From NCBI RefSeq assembly GCF_023078275.1, contig NC_062977.1, positions 8,701,118 through 8,765,117 of the forward strand: 64,000 nucleotides of DNA, written 5' to 3'. Shown here one piece after another: positions 1-10,829 of this stretch (position 1 is its first letter; each line of letters starts with the position of its first letter). The position numbers and the translations under genes are program-made. The notes below the pieces were generated by a model, which did not search any database, was not told the DNA's origin, and worked only from the letters and a program-made list of their open reading frames with translations. Source of the stretch: Leguminivora glycinivorella (lineage: Eukaryota; Arthropoda; Insecta; Lepidoptera; Tortricidae).

Positions 1-316
1 CCCTAGACCCCCTTGTCAAAAAAATGCTACTGAATAATAACCTATAAATATGGTTCATAACTGTAATAAAAATGTGATTTCCTAACCCTTTGAACGCCAT
101 GGACCACTTAACGTGGTATGGGGAACGTTGTTAAAACAGCTTTCCTACTGTCAGTTAAGTTTCATAGTTGTTTTTTGACCCGATAGGAAAAGGTTAAACT
201 CTACTATGTAGAGACAGGGCGCTGAAGGCTTTTATCGTAGCTATTACTGATGTGCAAAGATTATTGTTTGTAGTTGTTTTTTGGTGTCAATCTTGTCGCA
301 ATTCCTGTATGACCAA
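1..316. other. AT-rich sequence, no gene seen
   Basis: I see no open frame, splice-bounded exon or recognisable repeat here. The stretch leads into the foldback element that begins near 317. Confidence 0.5.
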
Positions 317-579
317 CATTTTCAGAATTTCTGACACCCCAATTGGCGTAAGTTGTTAACAAAAATTAACTCGCTGTCAGTTTCGTGACGACAATTTAAG
401 CATAAAATCTGTCTTAAAATTTACTTTTTTCACATTCTGAATGTAGATTATCGCTTAACGTTTATGTCATTAACACAAAAACCATTTTTTTATAAAAAAA
501 TCATGCGTCACATAACTGACAGTGAGTTAATTTTTGTTAACAACTTACTCTAACTGGGGGGTCCCAAATTCTGAAAATG
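317..579. repeat. Foldback MITE-like element, about 75-bp arms
   Basis: The arm at 317-390 returns as its reverse complement at 505-579. Shared pieces include CATTTTCAGAATTT at the outer end and AGTTGTTAACAAAAATTAAC in the middle. No coding potential lies in the loop. The structure fits a small non-autonomous DNA transposon. Family and target duplication are unresolved. Confidence 0.65.
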
Positions 580-1135
580 CTCGCATTGTCGAGTACCTAT
601 TGGCGTCGTTTGTATAAGGCATGCTATGCTATTATGTTTCTGATATTTAAAAACTTGTCAAGAAATATGCGATCTCTCATAGTATGATCTATGGCACATG
701 TGCATAACTATACTTCTGTGATAACTGTAAGTATAACTTGTTTTAAGTTTTTATCACAAGCTATCATAATAATGATATCATAGTGCTTATATACCTTAGA
801 GCATTATCATTCGTTTTATCTTTTTAAAATTTATACATATTATTGTTGGGCTATAATAACAGAGCGTTGTGTATATTATTTGAACTGACATCTCCATGAT
901 TTTTTTCTATGACATTGTGCTATAAATGGTATGTTTTTATTTATAAAGGTTGAACACGCCAAAACTGAGGCATATAAATTCATTTGCTGCTTCGTTATAA
1001 TTAAAGGTATAGAAATTTTAATGATGCCATTTAAATCGTAAAAAAATATAGTTTTTAAATATATCAGTTACTTTTGTGAAAGATTTATATATGTAGCGAT
1101 ATCGAACAGGCAACTGAAACAACGTGACGTGAACT

Positions 1136-1500
1136 TATTTTGCACGAAAACACAAAAAATCCAAAACTCAGCTACAGGGATGTGGGTAAAAGATTAAAAC
1201 TTCCACAATCCACTGTTTGTTGCGTATTGAAAAGGTTTTGGGAACGCCTAACTTTAGAGCGAAAGCCAGGAATTGGTGGGTTGCAGGGTATAAAGGATAA
1301 AAAAAGAAGGAACGCATCTTAAGGATATTTGCTTCAAATTGTAGGATGTTACCTCGTGACGTGGCTAAAAAGTAAAGATGTCCCAATCGTATGTTCAAAA
1401 GGTGAAACGTAGAGCAGGGCTAAGAAGTTTTAAAGCACAGAGCGGCACCAGATCGGAATGTAAGACAGAAATCAGCAGCAAAACTCGATTGAGAAACTAT
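1136..1500 (+). pseudogene. Transposase N-terminal remnant (Tc1/mariner type)
   Basis: The frame encodes a DNA-binding helix-turn-helix region: LSYRDVGKRLKLPQSTVCCV at about 1165-1226. After a frameshift near 1315 homology continues in other frames (RIFASNCRMLPRDVA, then MSQSYVQKVKRRAGLRSFKA), recalling the second helix-turn-helix of this transposase type. At least two frameshifts and stops break it, and it ends where a SINE fragment begins near 1501. The matching C-terminus lies at 6942-7250 near the opposite TIR. It is not functional. The family assignment rests on the architecture and on the C-terminal half. Confidence 0.65.
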
Positions 1501-1630
1501 AAACCCCCGCGCCGCGGTCCCGGGTTCAAATCCCGGTAAGGGCAAAATTTATCAACTATATAATAACTATTTATATATTATATATATCGTTGTCTGATGC
1601 CCACACACAAGCCTTTTTGAAAACTTCAAT
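1501..1630 (+). mobile_element. SINE fragment (tRNA-derived, B-box region and body)
   Basis: GGTTCAAATCCCGGTAAGGG is the B-box of the SINE seen complete at 43319-43558. The body follows, with ATATCGTTGTCTGA and a diverged tail to about 1625. The tRNA-like A-box end is missing. It interrupts the transposase remnant. Confidence 0.6.
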
Positions 1631-2353
1631 CTGTAAAATATAATCAACAAAATTTGACTGCGTTCTGATGGACGTTAAAACTTACATAAAATCCGATTTC
1701 TAAGAAATCCCTGGCCAAGAGTTTTATACCAGCAAAAATAGCACAGAGGCTCCCAAAGACTGTCAAATAAAAAAGATCTAAGTTTCCAAATAAAAAAACC
1801 TAGTTTGGCAGGCAATTAGTAGTTGCGGGAAAAGAAGCAGCTCTTTTGTCACCACCGGAACAATAAACGGCAGCATCTATCAAAGAGAGTGCTTACAAAA
1901 GCGATTACTTCCGTTTATTAAGAGGATACGATACCGAAGCACGAATTCAAATTTGAGATTTTTAGGTCTTTATCGCCGTCGCGCTGACGGGGGCGGCACC
2001 CACAGAGAGGCCCTGTGTGCGTGCGCGTGGCGCACGCACACACCCGCGTCCACAGCCGGCACAAGTACTTACTCGCGCTCAAGCGCTCTCTATATTTGTC
2101 TAGTTTCGGACTTCTGATGCAAAATGTTTTGGACTCCGTGAAGATATTAAGTGTACTGATTTGACTAAAATGCAAATTCGTAATGTTTTAAGGAATGGTA
2201 GAAACAATTCCTAATCTTATACATAATGTGATTATCTTAAAAGATGATTTCTTTTAAGAGTCACATTGTTAGCGAAATAAAGTTATTCGGTATGTAAAAA
2301 GCTAAAACCTTTTCGATTTCAAAGAGAAGCCATATTATAGGAGTAGGTACGTA
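1631..2353. other. Non-coding, no recognised feature
   Basis: Contains a short GC-rich patch at about 1975-2060 (CG-rich, with alternating GTGCGTGCG) but no convincing open frame. The open frame here on the minus strand is short and resembles no family I know. Confidence 0.4.
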
Positions 2354-2502
2354 CAATCAACCAATTAATCTGAATCCTAGGTCATTGGCCAATCTAGACC
2401 CTTTCACAGTAAAAGTAAAACTGACTTCTGTAGCAAATAAATGACGGTGTCAATACGACAGGGTTCTAGAGTGGCCTAGGATTCTACATAATTGGTTGAC
2501 AG
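2354..2502. mobile_element. MITE, TA-flanked, TIR like CAATCAACCAATT
   Basis: Begins CAATCAACCAATTAATCTGA and ends AATTGGTTGACAG, each flanked by TA. It is the same family as the copies at 44427-44694, where the TIR reads CAGTCAACCAATTGGAACC. TA duplications and the terminal CAGT suggest a Tc1/mariner-mobilised MITE. Confidence 0.75.
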
Positions 2503-2822
2503 TATCTACCTACCAAAAATGTATGTGAATCTTATTCTTTTTTTTGCACATGTTTAACAGAAGTGACAGCGTAGGAAAATTTAACTAGGTAACAATTTGG
2601 TACCTATTATATTACCAGACACCGGATTGTGTTCCAAGGTAATTAGAACTTTTTAGCAGAATTCTAACAAAAAATCTGCCAAACAAAATCTTATTGCATA
2701 TGAAGCATAAGGACCTTTTTCAGATGGAAAGCTACATATGCATCTTATATTTCTAATTTTCTAGGGTTGTGTATACATATTACCTACCTAGCATTAGAAA
2801 TACAAGGCTTAGCACAGAACAA

Positions 2823-3180
2823 GACCAACCATAAAAATGCTTAACTAATTTGCCAGCTAAATTTAAACCTAGGTATCGGTACTTAAACGTATAGATACTT
2901 TTGATATTTTTATTATTTAAAACTTATTTATACTTACATATCAGCATTTATGTTACCATAGAATTAAAACGTATATAACACTCATTTCATCTACCAACTA
3001 AGGGCATCTGTAATCTACATACAAATAAGGCCCAGTTAAAAGTCTCGAAATGTTATGTACATTTTATAATTAGATAAGTGTAAATGGGTCAAAAAATTGG
3101 GTCCATGTGCAATTGTGCATTAAGTAGGTGCACTTTTCCCAAATTGCTGCATGTATGAAATAAGGCCCATCAGTAACTTA
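2823..3180 (+). repeat. Dispersed repeat, copy 1 (pairs with 4713-5086)
   Basis: Diverged direct copy of 4713-5086. Shared blocks include CATAAAAATGCTTAACTAAT, AAATGTTATGTACATTTTAT and ATGAAATAAGGCCCAT. Non-coding. The GGGCCTTATT motif also recurs at 5567-5743, so these may be parts of one AT-rich element family. Confidence 0.6.
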
Positions 3181-3221
3181 ACAAAAAATAAGGTATTTCT
3201 TAAATACCGAATTAAGCGTAA

Positions 3222-3346
3222 TTGTGTCGCTTAACTTCAAACCTGGATAAATCCATTCTGCTACAAGGTTAATATATATTTTTAATATATTCAATCTTAA
3301 AGCAGAATGGATTTAAGTACCCAAGTTTGAAACTAAGCGACACACT
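3222..3346. mobile_element. Palindromic MITE, about 50-bp arms
   Basis: Outer ends are GTGTCGCTTA and its partner TAAGCGACAC, with inner blocks AAATCCATTCTGCT and AGCAGAATGGATTT. The arms flank a short AT loop around 3275-3290. No coding potential. Confidence 0.7.
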
Positions 3347-3511
3347 TGATAGTATGTATCTAGGAGATATTTTCTTTACAAAATCGTATTATTCAAGAGC
3401 GCTATGATAAACGCACGTCGAAATAAAGTAAAATTGACAATATTTACCCATGAGATCGTGCTCTGTGTGTAATGGTAAACATTAATAATATGAAAAGTAA
3501 TTGTTTCAGTC

Positions 3512-3549
3512 AATTGACGAGTGAAGATGCTCATCTTCACTCGTCAATT
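3512..3549. repeat. 38-bp near-perfect palindrome
   Basis: AATTGACGAGTGAAGATG is followed after 2 bases by its exact reverse complement. It sits at the edge of the next repeat and may be that repeat's terminus or a cruciform-forming relic. Confidence 0.8.
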
Positions 3550-3559
3550 TCGTCTTACT

Positions 3560-3880
3560 CTTTAGTTGTGAAACATGGGTGACAAAGGACGGTCGCCAGA
3601 AGGAAAAGAATAAAAATATATGGATACCTATATATATTATAATATTTTCAGTACAGATGGTGTTTTTTTACGCACTAGTGCGAGAAGTGGTTCATTATAT
3701 GGCAGGTCGAAACTTCGGAGGCTCATCTGTACTGAAAAACGTCGTACGATACACGTGCGAAAAGGAAATTCGTAACTCGTGTCGATTTAAAACACTCCCT
3801 TCGGTCGTGTTTTAATTTATTGCCACTCGTTTCGAACTTCCTTTTTTACGCACTTGTATCGTAATGTACTATTATCCCGT
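3560..3880. repeat. Dispersed repeat with internal hairpin
   Basis: CAGTACAGATG (3649-3659) returns as CATCTGTACTG (3724-3734). The following text (AAACACTCCCTTCGGTCGTG, about 3789-3808) resembles a widespread insect repeat with fake-gene-like short frames. The 78-codon frame here is not supported as a gene. Confidence 0.4.
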
Positions 3881-4078
3881 AGGACAGCAGGTTACTTCAA
3901 AGTACTTTAATTAACTACCTAATTTTAATGTTGTCTTCGATTCCCGTCGTCGTTCGTCGAATCCCGGTAAGGGTATTTATTTGTGTAATGAGCACAGATA
4001 TTTGTTCCTGAGTCATGGATGTTTTCTATGTATATAAGTATGTATTTATCTATTTAAGTATGATTTTGTATTTATCTA

Positions 4079-4253
4079 CGGGATATGGGTTAAATTGAGG
4101 CGTAGGCGAGAGGCTTGCAACCTGTTACTGCAATGTCACAGTTTCGTTTTCTTTCAACCCCTTATTTGCCAAGAGTGGCACTGAAGCTTTAGTAGTTTCA
4201 TGTGTTCTACCTACCCCTTTATGGGATACAGGCGTGATTGTATGTATGTATGT
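4079..4253 (+). mobile_element. LINE 3' end with (ATGT)n tail
   Basis: Starts GGGATATGGGTTAAATTG and ends GGGATACAGGCGTGAT followed by TGTATGTATGTATG. A second copy lies at 30605-30780. A short conserved 3' region ending in a microsatellite fits an RTE-like LINE or its SINE partner. No coding part is present. Confidence 0.55.
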
Positions 4254-4272
4254 TATCTATTTAAGTATGTAT

Positions 4273-4556
4273 TATTTATTTATTTATTAGTAAAAACATG
4301 TTTACATGACATTACAGTAAAACCAATGCGTCACGAAACTTAGATAACAAAAAAGAAAAAAAAAAAAAACAGTAAGTAAGAACATGAAAAAAAAAACAAA
4401 CAATAAAGTTTAAAACTAAACAATTTATTTGGGCGATGACGTAACAGCGTGGCTCCGTTGCATCGTTTGCCCCGGTGTAGGCTTCGGCAAGTTGCCCCGG
4501 AATCGCCGAAAAACCACACCTTTCGGCCAGAAGTCTGCGCTCGCGATGGTGTCCTG
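4273..4556 (-). pseudogene. Retroelement terminal fragment
   Basis: The minus strand contains a frame reading DFWPKGVVFRRFRGN next to GQTMQRSHAVTSSP, then an A-rich 3' part (T-rich on plus). A shorter copy lacking most of the coding end lies at 13741-13938. It is inserted in the SINE copy here. I take it for the truncated 3' end of a retrotransposon. The clade is not clear. Confidence 0.45.
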
Positions 4557-4712
4557 CGCTATATCGTCGCCTAGCACCCATAGTACAAGCTTTGCTTAGT
4601 TTGGGGCTAAGTTGATCTGTGTAAGGTGTCCCCAATATTTATATAATTATTTAATTACTTACCATAATCATAATGTAATAAAATGTGCATTTTTTCGTGG
4701 TTACCAACATGC

Positions 4713-5086
4713 ATACCAACCATAAAAATGCTTAACTAATTTTCCAGCTATATTTAAACCTAGGCTATTTAAACGTATAGATACTTTATATACTTTTATT
4801 ATTTAGATCTTATTTATACTTTTCGGCAAAGCATTTTTGTTACCGCAGAATTAAAACGTTGGTAATACTCATTTCATCTACCTACTAAGGGCATATGTAA
4901 TGTCAATGCAAACAAGGCCCGGCTATTAAGTTTCGAAATGTTATGTACATTTTATAACTTGATAAGTGTAAATGGTTCAAAAATTTCGTGCAGTAAGTAA
5001 AAAAGTAAAAAGTAAGTATTATTAAACAGAAAAACTATGGGTCTTATTTGATGCAGGTATGAAATAAGGCCCATTCCGCCCATGTG
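4713..5086 (+). repeat. Dispersed repeat, copy 2 (pairs with 2823-3180)
   Basis: See copy 1. Relative to it, this copy has small deletions after CTAGG and an extra AAGTAAAAAAGTAAAAAG segment near 4995-5015. Confidence 0.6.
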
Positions 5087-5566
5087 TCCACATGTTCACA
5101 ACCTTCGATACCCAAGAAGTAGCGCTGCGGAAATAGAGATGGATCGGATATAATCTTCAAAGATGAGCTATCAACAGCGCCAGTATTTGAGTGGTGGCCT
5201 CAGAGTGGAAGGCGACCCCGCAAACGCCCAGTACTTATGATACACAATACACATAAACACAATACATTATAATATTTATTGCCCCGTAGGACAGCAGGCT
5301 ACCCCACACTACTTTAATTAAGTACCTAATTTTGTCCCTTTAAACTTAATATGAAATAAAGTCTGCCTATCTTGACCACATTGACCTTGACGCACTGCTT
5401 GTTAAGACTTGAACCCCTCTAATTTAGAGTGCCATATCCTAAATGCATAGTCCTGAATAAATGTGTTTTAGACGACAGACCGTAGTATAAATACTTATCA
5501 CAAAAATTGATGATTGAATTCATGAACACAATGTTTACACAAAGTTATAAAACTTAAGAAGCGAGC
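5087..5566. other. Non-coding, no recognised feature
   Basis: No convincing frame. The block GCCCCGTAGGACAGCAGGCT at 5281 echoes CCCGTAGGACAGCAGG at 3875, so part of it is another dispersed repeat. Confidence 0.4.
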
Positions 5567-5743
5567 GATGGGCCTTATTTAGAGAAGTAACTATTTAGGG
5601 CATTTTTTGATTCTATGTCTGCGAAGAAAATATACAAAACGGCATGATTGATAAAACTTAGAAGAAGTATAAGCACTGGGCCTTATTAAGGGCAGGTACT
5701 GGTACCAACCTGAACAAACTAAGTATTACTAAATAAGGCCCAT
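5567..5743. repeat. Element with inverted CGATGGGCCTTATTTAG ends
   Basis: CGATGGGCCTTATTTAG near 5568 is matched by CTAAATAAGGCCCATCG near 5726-5743. An extra GGGCCTTATT lies at about 5679. Probably a small non-autonomous element. Confidence 0.55.
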
Positions 5744-5854
5744 CGTTTTTTTAAATATTTTAAAACATGACTTAAATTATTAATATTATGTCTGTTTTTA
5801 TTGTGTGTAAATAAGTACATATAATATGACTAATATAACTACTTACCTAATTGG

Positions 5855-5965
5855 TGTTCGGCAGAATAGTAATAAATAAACAATGATGACCGAATACCAA
5901 ATTTTCGGCAAAATGGCTGAAAAGACCGAATACCAAATAGTTGCCTAATATTCGTGGAATCTATC
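5855..5965. repeat. Short dispersed repeat with CCGAATACCAAAT motifs
   Basis: The motif CCGAATACCAAAT occurs twice (about 5890 and 5928) separated by TTTTCGGCAAAATGGC. This is a repeat type common in insect genomes. No gene. Confidence 0.4.
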
Positions 5966-6457
5966 GTAAAATACAGCATAACTTTATAATTGTTACTAGT
6001 AAACCAATGACGAGAAAAGTTATGCATGTATAAAATAAACCTCTACCTGTATGCAATTGTTACGTACCTATACTTATAAAAATATGGACTTAGTATTTCC
6101 ACAGAATATATAATACAAATTCAAACTTTCACGATTTTTACACATATTTAAAATTGCAAACGGGACTTAATCGCGTATTTACTATGTTTTAAACACTAAC
6201 CTCCGACGTTTCAAGGACGGCATTGTCCCCGTGGTCTCGGAGCAGACTGGTCTTTTTTGGACCACCAATTTTAAATATGAACATATAATAGTACGTATTT
6301 CTAACTAAAAAGTTCGTCAAACACGGTATGTCGATATTTCGACGTAGTATATCGATAACTTTTCACATCACTAGATTATCGACATTAGATGTCGAGTATT
6401 TCCCATCACTTTATTTCAGTGTCCGTATATAAAAACTTAGCCCCGCCCCTAAATTTG

Positions 6458-6941
6458 GTGCGATAGGGACAACTGCAGCTCAGGCGCGAAATCCCGCGTA
6501 AAAACTGCAAAAATCGAGGTTCCGCTCTCGACTGTTTCCTCCTCCAAAACTTAACCAATCGTTACGAAATTTGGAAATCAGAATGACAAGGAAATTATCT
6601 GTGTCGGACCGTTTCGTTTTTTTGGATAATTGATCTCAGTTTTGAATACCACGCCTTTCTTTCTGGCAAATTCAATTAAGCCGTTTTGGCCAACTTTGAG
6701 AGGCTCTAATTCCTTTTAAAACAAAAATATCAAAAAAAGCAAAACGGTCCGACACAGATATTGATAATAAAAGTCTATGTTGAAAAAACCATTGATCTAG
6801 CTTCAAAAACCAGAGAGGAAACAGGCGAGAGCGTTTGTATGGAGAAATGAGGGGTATCGTAGCGTCTTAAGAAACACCACTCCTGCACGGGAAGCATGGT
6901 CGCGCGATAGACGATAAAATATCAGGCCGTCCCTATCGCAC
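6458..6941. mobile_element. Non-autonomous element with inverted GTGCGATAGGGAC ends
   Basis: GTGCGATAGGGAC at 6458-6470 is matched by GTCCCTATCGCAC at 6929-6941. Inside, AACGGTCCGACACAGATA at about 6743 mirrors TATCTGTGTCGGACCGTT at 6597, giving a larger internal inverted repeat. A mini-element sharing the GGCCGTCCCTATCGCACTTA end lies at 13153-13211. It sits directly beside the transposase C-terminal remnant. Confidence 0.6.
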
Positions 6942-7250
6942 TTACCTGGCCTTTATTTTGGCCAGACCTTGCCAGGTGTTACTACGCGAAACCTGTCATG
7001 GAGTGGTACAAAGCAAATGGTGTACCGTGGTACCGAAATATAGCTATCCACTAAATTGCCTAGAACTCCGGCCTATCGAGGAATATTGGAGTATAATGAA
7101 AGGGTTTCTTAAAAAGAGAGGCGGGGAGGTTAATTCCGCGGAGGAGCGGCGAAAACTGTGGACCTGGCTACAAAGAGGTATCCTGACGTGATGGTGCAGG
7201 CACTAATGAGTCGTGTTTGAAGAAAAGTACGATCCATGGCTTATTCGTCG
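6942..7250 (+). pseudogene. Transposase C-terminal remnant (DDE type)
   Basis: The frames read WPDLA (second acidic residue region), then LNCLELRPIEEYWSIMKG, whose RPIE matches the last catalytic glutamate context of Tc1/mariner-like DDE transposases, and then a lysine-rich tail. Frameshifts occur near 6955-7025 and near 7175, after which homology continues as VMVQALMSRV in another frame. The right-hand TIR is about 115 bp downstream. With 1136-1500 it forms one dead transposase. The first catalytic aspartate region is missing. Confidence 0.7.
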
Positions 7251-7503
7251 AGAAACCTTGACTAATTATGGTTTAAAATACATTAAATTTGCTCATATTT
7301 AAACCAAACATCTTTTATTTATTTATTATATCTTTTTTATAATAAACATTTAATTGTGCCCCATTTTTGGCGTGTTCAACCTTTCATCATGCTCGTGTGT
7401 ACTTATGTTAATTATTAGAAATAATATAATTATATTATCGAACTAAATTGTAAGTAAAATAAGAAAGTAATATAATAAAACAAACATCTACAACAAAAAT
7501 GGT

Positions 7504-7509
7504 TTTAAT
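7504..7509 (-). promoter_or_regulatory. Candidate poly(A) signal of the polymerase gene
   Basis: Minus strand ATTAAA lies about 60 bases past the TGA stop at 7567-7569. No genomic poly(A) tract follows, so nothing here marks the gene as a retrocopy. Confidence 0.45.
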
Positions 7510-7566
7510 CCTAATTACACATTCAGCACTTAAAGGAAATAATAATTAACAAAAAGCAGATTCTTA

Positions 7567-10500
7567 TCACCAACTGGGCACTCCAAATCTGGAAACATTT
7601 TTTTCTTGAGCATCTAGTTCCATTCCAACTTTCTTTCTCATGTAGAAAATAGTACAGTCCCTGTTTGTACATAATACCTCTTCATGAAGACTGCCCTGAC
7701 ATCTTTGACACTCTGTCCAGAGACGTGAAAACTTATCTTGGAGCTGTCTGAGTTTGAATATCTCAGTAATATAAAGTTGCCCTTCCTTCGGTGTACAATG
7801 ACTGCACAAGGCAGACTTCGAGTCATTAGGCATAACTGTTTTACATCCTATGCATTTTCCCTCTTCTTGGTAAAAGCGGCTAAAGCACCAACTTTGGAAG
7901 TGACCATTGCTTTAGTTCTTGTATGTTCACCTTTGAGAAGCAAAGATTCAGCCTTTTCTCCAAGAATGGGCTCGAAAATTCGGAGCAATGGTTTTGAGAG
8001 TTGATTTTCTAAATAGTAATTGAAATCTATTGGGACACTGTTCTCCAGAACATATATGGGATCTTCGGCTTTCATGTAGGCTGGAGTGTTTTTGGCAGCA
8101 CAACATAGCACATAGGGAACTCTGTCCCCGAGTTTTGGCGCGGTTCCGGGATCACGTTTTTTCATTTTATTTGCCAATTCTACATGAGCTTGCTTAGCAG
8201 CATAATCATTCTTTGTCAGTTCTTTTGTAATTACAAGTTGTGAAATGTCTATGCGGTTACAGAGCAAATCCGCTATAATTTGTTTGGCATAGTTTACTGC
8301 TCCATCAGGATCTCTATCAATCAGTAATTTCTGAAGGCATGTGCTCATCATGTTTGAGACAAGTGGGCAATTATCTCTTCTCACAGTTTCAATACCTTTG
8401 CAGTCCATTTTATCGTATTTATCTGTTCTAGTAAAATAAAGACCAGCATACCTTTTCTTGTTTATAAGTAGGTATGGATAATAAACTTTTTCAAATTCAA
8501 GTTTGATTGGCTTAACAAATTGTGCTGTGACGAACTCAGCAGCTTCACTGCCCAGCTGCATGCTCTCTTCCAGAGTTTTCACGCCAAACTTGACCATGAC
8601 TGAATCGGTGTCTCCATAGATGACTACAGCATCTTCCTTGTAACCATTGGCTTTAGTGTATTTTTTCTCAACTTCTGATTTAGTAAATTCTATCATAGTT
8701 CTTCCATAAGCTGTTACACTGCCTGATATCTCTAAGCATGGCAACTTGCCAACCTGTGCTCCTGTAAAACCATACACAGAGTTGGCACTTATCTTTAGTG
8801 CCAACTGTCTTCCATCCAATACCGATCGTTTAAAAGGATCTTTTTCATTTTTCAAATCTGCTTTAGCTTTTTTCCTAGCAGCTAGCAAGGATTCCAAAAT
8901 TTCTGGCAACAAACCCTTTCTCACATTAGCCTTGACAAACATATTCTTAGATGGTGTTGTTGTAATATCATCAGCACTTAAGTTCAAGTCTTTTAGTACA
9001 TTTGGGGGCACCAAGGTGGTATAACACAAGTTGTGAGCCATCATTATACTTGGGTATAGAGAAGCAAAATCCAGAGTTGAAATAGGATCAGCATAATATC
9101 CTTTTTTTGGTTCAATGACAGTTGCTCCTTCAAATTGGTCATCTGATCCTTGTCCGTGATAAGCAGGCATTAGATATCCAGCATCTTTTGCCTTTCTTAG
9201 AAGCTGACTTACTACTTTAATTTGTTGCCCTCTTGTGAGTAAACATAACAAGGGAACACCTGTTACTCTAGCCATTTCCATGTGATTTATTATGCACATC
9301 AATTTATTAAGAAGTTTTAAAGGCAAATATGCATCTTTAAGACAGTACATGGCCAGTCTCCTTCTGGTTTGTTCATTCTCATTCTGTAAATCACTAATGA
9401 TGCTGTGATGAACATCCTCCTTCTGTTCCTGCAGAAAGTGGTAACTCACAGCATTCAGAGTGTATGATCGCAATTTATAGTCTCTCACAAGTACAAGTAG
9501 CAAATCAAATGGGACTCTGCCCTCAAAATTAACGCTTTTGTTTTCTCTACGCCCCATTTGCTTCGATTGAAGGATTGAATCTTTAATTACAGATCTAACA
9601 TTTTTAATTCTGCCCAAAAAGTCAAAATTTTCAACTTTCAGATGCTTTGCACGATTTATGAGATATGGCCAATCAAAATTGCTAATGTTGTATCCTGTAA
9701 TTATATCAGGATCTAGTTCTCTGAAAAAATCAGACCATCTAGCTAACATTTCAGCTTCAGACTGAAAGCTGAGCACTTGAGATCCAACTATTGGGGCACA
9801 GGTATTGAGGGTGAACACATTCCTGAGGTATGGTTCTAGTTCTCCTTGCCGAATAACCATTGAAGCAATCTGAATCACTGGATCATGATTAGGCTCCGGA
9901 AACACTCCTTTTCTTCCAGCACATTCAATATCAAAACTCAGTATTCTAAATGGAGCTACTTTAGACCATTCTCCTTCAGGTTGGTGTGCAATGAAGGCAT
10001 TCCATGCAATATCAACTTCAATTTGACATCTAGACTCTGGTTTTAATTTTGTGTATTGTGTTCTGATTGTCCACTTATCAGTAGGAAGTTCAATCCAGCT
10101 ACAGCCCACTACTGAAGTATCCACCATGAAGCGAATATCGAAATCAATATTGGTTTCATAAAAATGAGGGTCCATCAAGCCAAAGGTTGGGGGTGTCCTG
10201 TCTATTAGCCTTTTAGAAGCAGCAATGAGTTTAGGTAATGCAACAGAAACTCTTGCAAAAGTTATGTCAATATCTCCTTTGTAGTGCATGATCGACCTGG
10301 CTTTAATCAAGCGTATCTCAAGAACTGCTTCCTTAATATTATCTTTATTTGATCGTAAATCTTCTAAGAGAGCTTTATTCAGATTGACTTTCATATCATG
10401 ACATGATGATTCCGTAAAATTCAGAGGCACTGTTACATAAAAGTAAGGTGTAAATCCATGTAGATGACAACATACCGAGTTACCTTCCATGGTTATACCA

Positions 10501-10829
10501 TACATTCTCATGATCGGTACTGGGCCCAATTGAGACCCAGGCATGCCTGCAATAGGTTGTCCTATGTAGTGGTCTATGTCTAACTGCTGAAAGACCAACT
10601 TATCATTTTTCGGATCCATGGCAGGCGGAGGTGGTCGAGACCACTTAATATTCGTAGACTGATTTTCTGGTCCGTCACCAATGACTTCTGGCGAGTCAAA
10701 GTCATGGCTGTCCATACCTGCCAGTTGATCCTCGAAGCTACAAGGAGGCTCATTGTCGTCGTCGTCGTCATTAGATTTAAACCTCTTTAATGGTGGCTTA
10801 CTATTACTAAACGCTTTCCTTTTGTCCAT
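7567..10829 (-). CDS. PolD1: DNA polymerase delta catalytic subunit (family B), with a frameshift near 7858
   Basis: Catalyses lagging-strand and repair DNA synthesis with 3'-5' proofreading in the nucleus. The 993-codon frame shows an acidic N-terminus, exonuclease motifs DIE (D300, E302), NFD (D386) and YCLKD (Y495, D499), then polymerase motifs DFASLYPSI (D587), KISANSVYG (K679-G687) and YGDTDS (D740, D742), plus KKRY at 791. All are intact. The frame stops at 7848. The C-terminal metal module continues one frame over: CIGC and CSHC (CysA zinc site), then CQRC and CTNRDC (CysB iron-sulfur site), ending RFGVPSW at TGA 7567-7569. One missing base in the run TTTTCCC (7855-7861, plus strand) would account for it. 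Total length is then about 1085 residues, normal for the family. There are no coding introns. Start chosen for its family-like MDKRK basic N-terminus. Either a homopolymer assembly error or a real truncating mutation. Confidence 0.93.

Larger units (their letters stand above)
3958..4655 (+). mobile_element. SINE copy split by two later insertions
   Basis: The SINE B-box and body run from 3958 to about 4078, resume briefly at about 4253-4272, and end at about 4560-4655 with the tail CACCCATAGTACAAGC and GTGTCCCCAATATTTA. The gaps are a LINE 3' end (4079-4253) and a minus-strand retroelement fragment (4273-4556). The same tail occurs in the copy at 33889-34185. Confidence 0.6.
945..7384 (+). 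mobile_element. Degenerate Tc1/mariner-type transposon with 20-bp TIRs, heavily nested
   Basis: The left end (945-964) AAAGGTTGAACACGCCAAAA is repeated exactly as its reverse complement at 7365-7384. Transposase remnants sit just inside each end in the expected order and strand: helix-turn-helix part at 1136-1500, catalytic C-terminus at 6942-7250. The original element was probably little over 1 kb. The roughly 5.4 kb between the two parts is later insertions (SINE, MITEs, LINE tails, other repeats). A perfect TA duplication is not visible: the left flank reads TA but the right reads CA. Confidence 0.75.

Noticed and set aside
4312..4635. 107-codon minus frame as a gene
   Set aside because: Joins a retroelement fragment with a SINE tail. 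It is an accident of nested repeats.
7738..9024. Plus-strand frames of 88-92 codons inside the polymerase gene
   Set aside because: Antisense shadows of the conserved polymerase coding sequence.
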